From Leuctra nigra (lineage: Eukaryota; Arthropoda; Insecta; Plecoptera; Leuctridae), in contig OW203761.1 of assembly GCA_934045905.1 (NCBI GenBank), positions 36,594,321 through 36,658,320 of the forward strand: DNA of 64,000 nucleotides, given 5' to 3'. Shown here in pieces: positions 1-10,300 of the stretch. The position numbers were made by a program, and so were the translations under genes. The notes beneath the pieces are model-generated. The model ran no database searches and had not been told where the DNA came from. It was given only the letters and a program-made list of their open reading frames with translations. The stretch's first letter is position 1. Each line of letters begins with the position of its first letter.

Positions 1-60
1 GAAGAGAATGGAAGAATGGAAGGTGGGAAGGAGGCGGTCGTAGCTTATTAGTAGGTTACC

Positions 61-150
61 TTCCCAGCATGTGCCTCTCGACTGAGGGAATCCCACGAAA
101 AAACCTCAGTCAGGAAGGACGGCCGCTGGAATCGAACCCGGCTCTCCGGA
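61..150 (-). mobile_element. Possible tRNA-derived SINE remnant
   Basis: On the minus strand, positions about 145-125 read GGGTTCGATTCCAGC, matching a Pol III B box (GGTTCGANTCC), followed by a non-tRNA tail. No convincing A box or target-site duplication was identified, so this is tentative. Confidence 0.35.
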
Positions 151-188
151 ATACAATTTCAAGTTTCATACTGCAGCAAGGCGTCGAT

Positions 189-307
189 GGAATAACGACG
201 ACTCTGGAATAACGCCGTCTCCGGAATAACGACGTCAATGGAATAACGACGACTCTGGAATAACGCCGTCTCCGGAATAACGACGTCAATGGAATAACGG
301 CCTATCG
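189..307. repeat. 17-bp tandem repeat, seven copies in 51-bp higher-order units
   Basis: Units begin with GGAATAACG at 189, 206, 223, 240, 257, 274 and 291. Three variant units recur in the same order, so the higher-order period is 51 bp. Both periods relate simply to reading frame: 51 bp keeps frame on the minus strand. Confidence 0.9.
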
Positions 308-310
308 TAC

Positions 311-468
311 TTGCCTCCAGTGGCGAGTCCGGGAAGTCGTCGATCAGCCTGGTCACATTGCTCTCGGTCAAGGTCAACTTCTGCAGGCTGGGGAACAAGG
401 TCACCACTGCACTGGGGTCAAAGCTGTCCTGGGGCCACCGACACAGCGTCAAAACTCGAACTCGCGTG
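311..468 (-). CDS. LRR gene exon 3 (first leucine-rich repeats)
   Basis: Acceptor CTTCCTCTCAG ends at 469. The translated text has the LxxLxLxxNxxxL pattern of LRRs (LQKLTLTESNVTRL). The donor AA|GTACGA at 310 is weak. If it is not used, the frame runs through the tandem repeat to a stop at 159-161, which would give a short secreted protein. Confidence 0.6.
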
Positions 469-3400
469 CTGAGAGGAAGAAAGTGACATGTTTACACCGT
501 TCAAAACCAGAAAGTGAAAAGTAGTCGCCTTTTACCTTCACATACATTCTCATTGGTTGGAAATACACTCGAACCAAGTGCATAACTGTTGAAGTGAAAC
601 AATTGTCTAAAAGTCCTATAATTAGATCATACTTTAAAAGCCAGCCTTGTTGTTAGCTGCTGTTTGTCTATTTCCATCATAATTATCTGCTTTATAGTCT
701 GGGTTATTGGAGTAAACTCTCAGTTGGCACAAAGATAAACAGATTTCAGATAAAAATTATCTCATATAGGTGTATAAAGAACGTTTAGAACTGGAAATAG
801 ATTTACGTAAATCTGGAGGGCAGGCGTTATCTCTAGTGTCAGCTGTAATTACCTGCACCATAAACTTGACACAATTCTTTTCAAACAACATGAAGCACGA
901 AATATTAACTCATGGATCCCAGTAATAGAACATACAGTAATCCATTCAGAAAGTATCTGGATGTCACTGGTTTTTAACAAACAGTTTGATTTTCCAGATA
1001 TATGTATAATCGTGTCGTTAAATTCAAGAGAGAAATGGAATAGAATTCACACAAATAGGCTCTATTTTTGTGGATTTTTATGCATATTTACAGTTGTCAA
1101 AATTCCAATAAAAATCAGGTGATCAGATTGGATGATCAAAAACTTTTGAAGCTCTGTAAAAACGAATAAATAGCCCACGAAATGGAGTAATTTAGTGTGC
1201 ATTCTATGCCCTTTCTCTCGGTCTCCTTTCTACTCTTGAACAACGCGAATAAAATATGTCACCCACACAATTTATGAATTCGTATTTTGTCAAGTCACTC
1301 GCAACAATGTCAAACTCAACAAACCATACTTCCTAAATTCATAATCACTCCGCTTTAGTCGTACATATGATGTTAATTGGGTGTCACCGAGTGATTTGTT
1401 TGTAGGTACTTCTGCCAAGGTCATGTTACATGTCCTTCTTACCTGCCACCGATATTCTCATGTAGACCGCCAATACATATAAGCGTCAGTCCTCTAGCTT
1501 TGAACTGGCAGCCTTCGGCGTCGGCGTCGCCAAACGACGTCGCACATGGTCCCGACGACGCCCTCCGAGACGACGTCGGGATGACGAGGGCGGCGACCAA
1601 ACAGAGGGCAGCGTAACTGTAAGAAGTTATATCTCTGGTTACAGCAAGAATAAAGTAAATAGCACACGAATGTCCAGAATTGAGTATAAGAATTCGTATA
1701 ATACAATTTAAATTGAACAATTTCAATCATAAGCCAATCGGATTTTAGAAGTTCACTCAAAACGTTATTTCATTGGATATGAAATTGAAATTGACCTATT
1801 TGAATTGTCTAGTGTGATATGGACTTTACGAAACTAGCTGTTTCTACGTGTTTTTAAAGAAACCTTCAAAGTAAGATGAGAATTGAGAATATCGTGCTTC
1901 ACTTTGATATTGGAGAATTTATTTTGTCGTGGCATAATGCATGTTTGCTAACTTTTTTCTTCCTTGTTATAAATTAAGTATGATTAGCCTTTTTTTCAAA
2001 CCTCGTTACTACATCAAAAACAACGGAGTTACCTAGCATAATTATTAGATTGCATCGGAAATGCATTCCTTGAATTCGTGCGCAGTTTTTTGACATAATT
2101 ACCGGCCGTGTTTATAAGGCTGTGACCGCTGTGACACGTTTAGCAATGGGTTGGCCTAGTATTTCACCTGTGCTTGATTATTTCGGGAAATCGTCTTACA
2201 TTGTCGCGAAGATTAAGAAGAAATCAAGGCGTCAGGCGGGTACTTCTATGAACTCTCTTGTTTTCTATTGAAGATAATAGGCGTAGGTCTATCATTAACT
2301 AAATAATTGCAACAATAGATTGAGACTAGAATCCAAGACTAAAGCATATGTTAAGTCCTTGTGCAAGAAATGTACACTCGGCATTTACAGGAAAACTACA
2401 TTATCAACTAATTTACAAGGCTTGTAATTTCGTTGAAGAACATAACAAATAGTGATAAGACAAAAGTAGTACAGTCAACAACCAAGTCGGTGATCGAACT
2501 ATCAAATATTAATGTGTAGCAAATACCGTGTGGGTGACCTCACGATTCGCTATCTTTTTTTCCCTCATAATGGTAATCTCATGTAATTACACCTTATGAA
2601 AGAGGTCAGGGCGCTTTCTTATAGGCTAAGGTTTACATTCGAGGAATCAAATCGCCAGATATTATGGTGTTATATAATTAACTGAATCCGCGCACAAAAT
2701 GTTAATGAACCGGTTTTAATGGTTTTAATTGACAAGTCAGTGCTCTTGAAACGAGCCATCGTGATTGTTTTGAATCCACGAAGAGAGGGAAAGGACACGG
2801 CAACTGGGTCATTGTGTCATCCCAAGAGCGTGACGTCATCTTATGAATGCGATTCATGAATGGACCATGCAGTTTTTGGCATTGATGCAGCGTAATGCAG
2901 AATTCTTTGAGAGTGATGAATTATGCATTCGTTTGCTCTCGAGTCACATGGATTATGTCATAAATAATATATGATTTGTAATTCATTACATCAGGGAAAA
3001 AATTGTTGTGTAACATTTTGTCATACATAAATAATCTTGTGATATATTATCATATTTTTCATTGAGTATTTATATGTTAAAGCCTGTTGTTTAGCTTCTT
3101 GACAGAACTGTTTACCAGCGTGCTCTATCATTTTATACTATCATAGTAGTATAGTTACAGTTGTTGTAGATACAAAAAATGGAAATGATGTAAAATTTAA
3201 AAAAAAATGCGGTTATTATTATGCTTTAGTTTCCTACAATATCACACTACTTTGATATATATATCTCTCTTTTTGTCTCATTTTTGTTGTATCTGTTTAG
3301 AATTTGTGTTATTTTTATGCTTTTTTTCAGTATTAATTATTTGCAACGATCAAATCCCAATTGGGCCCTTGTGTGCGACTACAATGTTTTTTTTATGTAA

Positions 3401-5291
3401 TTTTGGCATTGTATAAATATTGGTACCATTAGCTACTCTACTAATGGTACTAATCATTAATTAAATTGAAGCCATATCAAGCCACAAAACAGCAACTCTA
3501 CAATTCTTCTCCTTTGCTCTTTCTTGTTGCTCATATCTTGTGTCTCTTTAATGTTGGTGTTTTCATATTGTCGGTTTGGTGTGGACTGGACACGATGCAA
3601 CATTGTCGAATTGTCGAAATGGTAAATTTTGAATTTCAGAAATCAACACTCAGTATCGTAATTGAGCGAGTGTAGCGAGCCTCACCACGGTACTCTTTCT
3701 TAAATGGCACTTTCTCTGTGTATTTGTTTTGTGTATTTGTGTTTTTGTTTGTTTTTTTTGCCTGAACTACCCAGGTCAAACCGCACAACCAATCGATCTG
3801 AAATTTCTCACACATACCTACCTACTAATTCGTAATCTAAGCGGTCTCTGGGATCGTTTTTGAACGGGATCCTGTGATTGGTTCAAATTTTAAAAAAAAA
3901 TCTTTCGATTAATGGTTGGTGCAATCAATTTGAAATTTTGCAAAGTCATTGCAACCAACATTGTCCCCAATCAATAATCATATACAAAGTTTCAGCCAAA
4001 TCCTCCTATTAATTAAAATTTTAACCCATCTTTCCTGTGATTTTTGAAATTTAAACTAAAACCGATTGACCGATCAACTTAAAACTTCGCTTGGTCACTG
4101 GGACCAACATTTTAGGTACTTTTGCCAATTTGAAGACTAATATGTCGTTATTTTCAAAAGTTATTGTCATTTTGAGGATATTTTATTCTATAATCTTTAA
4201 ATATTTGATACTAAATTTTCATCCCTGTCGTCTTGGTGCTTCAGTTCCAAGGCCTGTAGAGCAGATGATACTTGTAAACACATATCAAATCGGATGCAGT
4301 ACGGGCTCGCTCATCAACGCGTTACACTGAGCGTTTTCCTAGTAAGTTCGCAATGAAACATTTGCTCCGCGAGCCGACTCTCTTCTAAGTGGAACAATGA
4401 GCATTGATTTATAATTTAAGTGGAGCCTCAAGCACAAATTGGTATTTGCAAATACATATATAACAGTACGCTATTACGTGGTTCACTAGCCATTGCTTGT
4501 GGTTTCAATTGTAGAGTTGCAAAAACTATAATTGATTACACTAGGTAGCCCATTATAATAGGTCACATTCTTCTCTGTCATTATAGAATTTACAATTTAT
4601 CTATCTAGTCAGTTCGTGCACAACTCATATTTTATGATGTAATATCATAAAGATATTTCATGCAGCACTATCATACAACTCTGCATGCAGCTGCACGAAA
4701 ATACTAATGTTACTTATAGCGTAAATAAAGTGCATTCTGAACGTAGATATGTTATTAAAATTATTAAAATAATATTACAATTATTATTACAATTATTATT
4801 ATTAAAATAATAAATTGTAATATAATGTTGTAACAAATAAATGTTGGTCCAAGCTCAATAAAAAAGCGAAAATGTGAAGCGAAAATGTGAAAATGTTCAG
4901 CTGAGTCGAGTTCGGGCACAAATATTGAATTTATACATTTCATGTTTATTCTAAGGTCGATTCATAGCCACCTATGTTCATTGTTATTATTTCTCAGTTT
5001 TCATAATTGTATGATTTTAAAATTTCATAAATGTTGAAAAGTTATGACGATAAATTATCTCCAATGTTTAACTTTGAGTGCAGGCACATTAAATTACAGC
5101 TATCTTTAGTAACTCTTCTTTTATATCGCTGCTATCGCAGGTATCAAAATTTTATATAATCGAATGTGAAGCAAACCAAACCAATTCATAAACAATCAAT
5201 ATCAAGACCCACAAGTTTAATTTTCAGAATATTATCTAGTTTATATTTTTCTTTCTTACCAAGTGCATCGATGTAAGTGTACAAAGTTCAT
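311..5291 (-). CDS. Secreted/membrane leucine-rich-repeat protein, 5' part (runs off left edge)
   Basis: Three minus-strand exons join in frame: 5291-5260 (ATG, 32 nt, donor TTG|GTAAGA), 1616-1443 (acceptor TTCTTACAG, donor CAG|GTAAGA) and 468-311 (acceptor CTTCCTCTCAG, weak donor AA|GTACGA). Both junctions are phase 2 and compatible. The product starts MNFVHLHRCTC followed by a hydrophobic run (YAALCLVAALVI), a signal peptide. A Cys-rich LRRNT-like cap follows (CATSF...GCQF...LICIGG), then LRR-like text (VRVLTLCRW, LFPSLQKLTLTESNVTRL). The protein is therefore probably an extracellular or transmembrane LRR protein; the rest lies to the left of position 1. The exact family is not recognised. 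The first two exons are well supported by phase and signal peptide. The 3' border of the third is uncertain, because the frame stays open through an in-frame 17-bp repeat to a stop at 159-161. Confidence 0.7.
1443..1616 (-). CDS. LRR gene exon 2 (signal-peptide core and LRRNT-like cap)
   Basis: A 174-nt exon, phase 2 in and phase 2 out, with a pyrimidine-rich acceptor and a consensus CAG|GTAAGA donor. It encodes the hydrophobic signal core, then three Cys residues in an N-terminal LRR cap arrangement and the start of the first LRR strand. It is much richer in CpG than the flanking introns, as expected for coding sequence here. Confidence 0.7.
3760..4140. repeat. Degenerate dispersed repeat with internal ~110-bp reiteration
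   Basis: The phrase 'accaatcgatctgaaattt' recurs in altered form as 'gcaatcaatttgaaatttt' and 'ccgatcaacttaaaactt'. Each is followed by a 'gtca(c/t)tg..accaacatt' block. A related copy sits at 8,610-8,770. No terminal inverted repeats or coding capacity were seen. Confidence 0.5.
4745..4830. repeat. AT-rich low-complexity block (ATT/AAT)n
   Basis: Imperfect runs of attatt, aataat and acaattatt, partly self-complementary. Confidence 0.8.
5260..5291 (-). CDS. LRR gene coding exon 1 (start codon)
   Basis: ATG at 5291-5289; ten codons plus two bases before donor GTAAGA at 5259. Joining to the exon at 1616 makes codon TG|T (Cys) and opens directly into the hydrophobic core of the signal peptide. 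The 5' UTR extends rightward into a CpG-rich, CCAAT-containing stretch. Confidence 0.65.
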
Positions 5292-5379
5292 CTCCACAAA
5301 AATAGTACACAAGCAGCTAAATATTCGTAAGTAATTCACCACCGATCACAGCTTCTTGCACACGGCAGATCCATTCACA

Positions 5380-5600
5380 TTCCACATGTGGACTTCGAAC
5401 CGCGCCAATACTGTGTGCGGAACCAGCTGACGCGCGAATCTAGAGCAGTTGCGAGGCCACGCCGTCGTGGCGCTAGTGTAGCGCGGGAACGCCTGCCATT
5501 GGTCGCCGTGACAGCCAATCACGTGGCAGTTCCGTCCGCGGTTCATGACAAACTACACATCCCAGCACAGCCACCAGCGTAAAATTTAGTCTATTAATTA
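5380..5600 (-). promoter_or_regulatory. CpG-rich, CCAAT-bearing putative promoter of the LRR gene
   Basis: A sharp rise in GC and CpG in AT-rich surroundings, just upstream (minus strand) of the LRR start exon. It contains ATTGG/CCAAT words at about 5,498-5,520 and an E-box-like CACGTG near 5,520. No TATA box was seen. The 66-codon open frame across it is probably a by-product of base composition. Confidence 0.45.
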
Positions 5601-7058
5601 ATTGTAGACCACCGTCGCTATTAATATTACGTTTGTTCTAAGAAACAAAAAGGCGCACATGCATACCTACTATTAGATAGATTAGTCCCTGGCCTGGCCT
5701 GTAGTTTCTAAATATTAAATTTCTATTCAATATAATCAACTGCTAATAAAGTTTAGCCACCATCCAGAATTTCGAGCTTTTCTGAGTTCCAGGAGCCCGG
5801 AAAGAAAATAACTATTTGTGTGTAAAGCGTGGTGTAAAGTGAACAAAATTCCCAAATGTAAAGTTCCAAAAGCTGGGCTCCAAAGCTCTCCCACCATGTT
5901 GAGTGATCATGTGACCGACGACTGTGTGGCAAATTTTTCTGCCCCCTCCCCCCGACAAGATTTGCCACTGTATTCCTCCCTGGCATGAGGGCCTCTCCAA
6001 AGCACACACTCCTTGTTGTCCTCACAAGCTGCCGTTTATTGGTAAACTATTAGTCAACATTAGAATTTCCAGGCAATAAGGTCCGGCTTCTCAACTAACA
6101 ACTTGGAATTATCCCTCGAAAGGATCAATCAAGGAGATATATATGGCCCGGACTCAATTCTGTGGGTAATCGAAAGATCATATCGACAAGCAGAATGGAT
6201 TTGGTGCCTCCGCTTATGCTCTTCCAAATGTTTCGTCAGAGTTTGCAATAGTATCAGTTCAATTAATTTCCTACTCTAGATCAGTTTCTGTACAAAAATC
6301 CACAATACATTTTTAATAAATAATAGGTAGGTACTGGGAATAGGTACTTGGCTCATCCAGATTGCTGGGATACGTAATAAAAATGTATCTTATTTTGTGT
6401 ACATTTGCTTATATATTTTAAATATTTGCTCTTTGTTTACACTAAGCAACCCTACATTTAATAGTACATAAAATATTCACTGTGCTAACATTTAATAGTT
6501 AACTATTTAAACTTTCTGAAATAATACGAAGTAGTGTAGTACCTAATATAATTTAAAACAACCAACTTTAATTAAAATGTCATGTGAGCAACTTATTCAT
6601 ACATATTTTATGAAGAGAGGGAACAAAATACATAATAGGTTAAGTACCTTACATATTATTTTACTGGCATTTGCTAAGCATACTTTCGAGCCTGAAAACA
6701 GGTATCAGTGTGCGATGCAATAATTCACAATCAATATAATTGAAAATAATAATTACCAATAGCCTACTTTACATTTCAGCAAAGTCATTACAGCTTACCT
6801 ACAGATATGGGACTAGATTCGATGTAAACGGAATTTTACTCATTTGTGTGATTTACACTTTCCCTTTTAAATAGGTACCTACAATACAATACAATTTTAC
6901 TTAAATTAGATTTTTATCACTATCTAAGAAGGTGTCACTTGGTACAAGTAATAACTTTTTGTGACAGCACTTCTAAGCAAAATTAAAGTGAATTATTGAG
7001 TGCTACAACGATCCATGCATTCAAGCATCACACATTGATCAACATCAAGTTCGTAGTC
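5600..7058. other. Region between the LRR gene and the PITP gene
   Basis: AT-rich, with no coding exon that I can support. The right part is presumably the 3' UTR of the PITP gene; candidate minus-strand poly(A) signals exist but none is decisive. Confidence 0.5.
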
Positions 7059-7346
7059 TTAAGTCCAGGAAAACCAGGACTTGTTCGGGGACTTAGGAGT
7101 GGTTGGCGTCGCTGGATTCGACGGCACGAGCGCATTGGGTGTCCCGATGGCCGGGGAATCCCCGCTGGCCATCGCCTCATCTTCGGTCGCGCCGGCATGC
7201 TGCGCCGACGTCGCGGCTAGACGCGTGTTGGTCTCCTGTTGCATCTCGCCCTCGTACGCGCGCACAGACTCCAAGGTCATGTCGTGCCACTCGTCAATCC
7301 ACGCGAACGCCTGGCGATGACCGAGCAGTAATATTTCCTGCACCGA
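7059..7346 (-). CDS. rdgBbeta: PITP last exon
   Basis: Acceptor ACTTATGTTTCAG; 96 codons including TAA at 7061-7059. It starts SVQEILLLGHRQAFAWIDEW, the C-terminal helix of PITPNC1-type proteins. A low-complexity tail rich in Ala, Ser, Thr and Pro follows. The region is CpG-rich compared with its introns. Confidence 0.9.
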   Translation of the reverse strand, partial: SVQEILLLGHRQAFAWIDEWHDMTLESVRAYEGEMQQETNTRLAATSAQHAGATEDEAMASGDSPAIGTPNALVPSNPATPTTPKSPNKSWFSWT

Positions 7347-10300
7347 CTGAAACATAAGTACGTTGAGGTGAGCCATAAAATTACAGGACATACAAAATGT
7401 TGTCTAAGTTATGACACACCTTCTAGATAAGGTACAAATTACAGGAAACTGGCAATCTACTGACTTATAGTGGACGGTGACAGATAAGGTTGTACTCTTG
7501 AAGGCAAGAAAACAATTAGTTTCATACCAATGCTAAAACAAGTGTGTTAGAAGATACCTTTAGACTACTGGCTCAAAAATCGTTAAAACCTGGACTCTCA
7601 AACCAGAATCACTTTGCGTCTATCATTTTCTAATAACTATGTTAAAATTTGTATTATCTCTATTGCAGTACAAAGTAAAATGTAATACTAGAAACTAAAA
7701 AGGTTTAAAGTACACACAATATTATTTTATGTACTAAGTATGGCCAGAGGCCAATCGAAACATGCAAAGATACCAGCAAAAAACCAGAACCAGCAAGAGG
7801 TTCTTGAAAAGTAGCAACTGATTAAGTGCTCGGACATTGAAAATGAAATGAAAGAATTCTTCACCACTTAATGATTCCTTCAATAGAACCCAGACACAAC
7901 TACATATTATGAACTAAATGTAGTGAAAATGTAGGTAAAAGCACAGTCTGTGGTAAAAGTTACAAAAGAGTCATCAGTCATTAGTTATGAACTTCTGATG
8001 AGTGACGACTACTACATGGATATGCACAAGAGTGAGACTTAGGCCAGTCTTTCATTTCTCTATTTTAAGCAGTTGATTAAGACTATATTTTCATGACAAC
8101 AACCAATTACATTCCTGGAATGACTGTATAAACTAAAAATTGTTTTAACAGATTAGTGAAAAACTGGCCCTTTAACTACCTGATAATGTCAATAGAAACA
8201 AACAACAGTTAGTACCCTGTGTATAAAATCTTCTACTCTAGTCTGTAATCCCCAGATCTCGAAGGCCACTTGGACCATCTTGTACGAGCACATGATCGGC
8301 GAGGTTGAATCCCGCCAGCCCTCCATCAGTGGTCCACGACCAGTCTTCACGGACTGATAGAACTTGAGATCTTCCTCCTCTTTGTAGTGTTTCGGATTGA
8401 CTTCATCGTATGCGATGTCCAAGTGCTCCACAATCCTCTCGCTAAGTACTTCCGGGCTCAGATTCAAACACTAAAAACACGATGATTTGGCGGAACAAAT
8501 TAAAATTATAATATTTCAGAGAGCATTGACTGACATAAGTCTAACAACTAATTCAACTGAAACTAAATTTTGCATACACAATACAAATTACACATTTTTT
8601 GAGCAAAATCATCTTATTGGTTGAAAATGACAATGAACTTGTAAACCAATCACGTCAAATTTACCTTTGTCATTGGAACCAACATTTTACAAAATTTTCA
8701 AAATGTTTAGCCAAATTGGTAAAGAACTTGAGTATTGACATTTTAGGCTAATTTCAGATATTTCCCAAATTTGTTTCATGGAGAAAGAGAAAGTATGCAC
8801 AGCATTTTAATCAATTGCAAATTATGGGTTGTCTTTATACTTTCCCATGGACCCTATTCTATAACTTAAAGACTTCAAATTCGATTGTTAGGTACTATAA
8901 AAACCACAATTAAAAAGAAACAGTAGCAAGCCGATCATATCACCGAAGATGAATACAGGATTAAACTTCTAAATCTTTGTAATGCCCAACCATATTTTCA
9001 AAGCGTGTGCTCTGCTTACATTCTCTGATGAGCCATTGTTGTTTTCATATTTGGTCTTGATTGATATGTGTAGCTTTGGTAAGAAGGAACACTGAAAATA
9101 AGAACAAATGAGTACAATGATACAAACATTGGTAACTGGGTAAGGTAGGTACGTAGGTACACTCGGCCAAACAAAACTTGAACGTTGACCAAATTTGAAT
9201 GACTGCTGGTTATGTGCCATAAGTATAACCAATCAAAGCTTGTTATTATCATTGAAATGTGAGGTCACCTACTAGAGTGAGACAATGAGATCGGTTAGAC
9301 TGACTTCTGATGGTGTGATCTTACATTTATCAGCCTATCAGATTTATTGAACGTTCAAGTTTTGTTTGGCCAAGAGTACATAATAAAATAAATAAATTAC
9401 TAAGTATAGATTCATTATGCAAGCTAAGAAAGAAAATGCCAATTGGGCATGATGACCTTTAAAATAATCTTGCAATCAACATATTGCCTGTGAAGGTAGA
9501 AACAGTGTTAATAATGTATGAATTTTAATTAAACACTAGCTGCTGTCACCAATGAATTGTGCCAAGAGATAAGCAAACTCATTTAGATAATCAAGTGGAA
9601 CTTACTGTGTACTCTGCTCCAAAAATTGTAGACCACGCCACAGGAAAATTGTGCATGAAAGGAAATAGAAAATTTACTTTTAAAGCTGCTAGGCAGAAAG
9701 TCACAAAACAAAAATACCTAACATTATTTTATGCTGATAAACTCCCATCAAGCAGTAGCCTACCGACCATCCTGGCTCAGTCAATTCTGTGTGTAGGCCA
9801 ACATTTATCCATGAGTTTTTAGCAGATTTAGGTAGTTTTGAAATGAATAGTTACAAGAATCTATAGGACTCATGTGTTGGTGTTATTTTAACACTCAAAT
9901 GATTAGGTACCTATCTACCTACAAACTGTTGCAAGCAAGCGGCAGTAAGAATCTGCAACTGCGAATATTTCAAATCTAGTAGGTAATATAGGTACCTATA
10001 GGTATTTTAACCAAAGCTGCTAGAAATGTTTCAAGGGTACCTAGCGCTCTCATTTCGTTTGTGTAGAGGCGCCGACTAATTTCCGTTTTGGCCAATCATT
10101 ATAACTAATTATTGTATTAAATATGTTGTGTTGAATTGAAAACATGCTGAAAAACTGCCAGTAAATTTGATAATCATATCAAAGTAATTTTTTGTAGATT
10201 CGGGTTAAAGATGGTATTAGGTATAGGTTACTAAGAGTACTCCCCCACCCATTTCTGAATGCACCCATTGCCAGCATTTCTTGCTGGCATCAGTGTTCTT

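Larger units (their letters stand above)
1617..5259 (-). other. Large intron 1 of the LRR gene
   Basis: AT-rich sequence with no supportable coding exon. It contains a degenerate dispersed repeat at about 3,760-4,140 and an AT-rich ATT/AAT low-complexity block at about 4,745-4,830. The open frames here lack coding features. Confidence 0.6.

Noticed and set aside
5346..5546. 66-codon minus-strand frame with several Cys and Trp
   Set aside because: It coincides with the CpG-rich putative promoter and 5' UTR of the LRR gene and matches no family.
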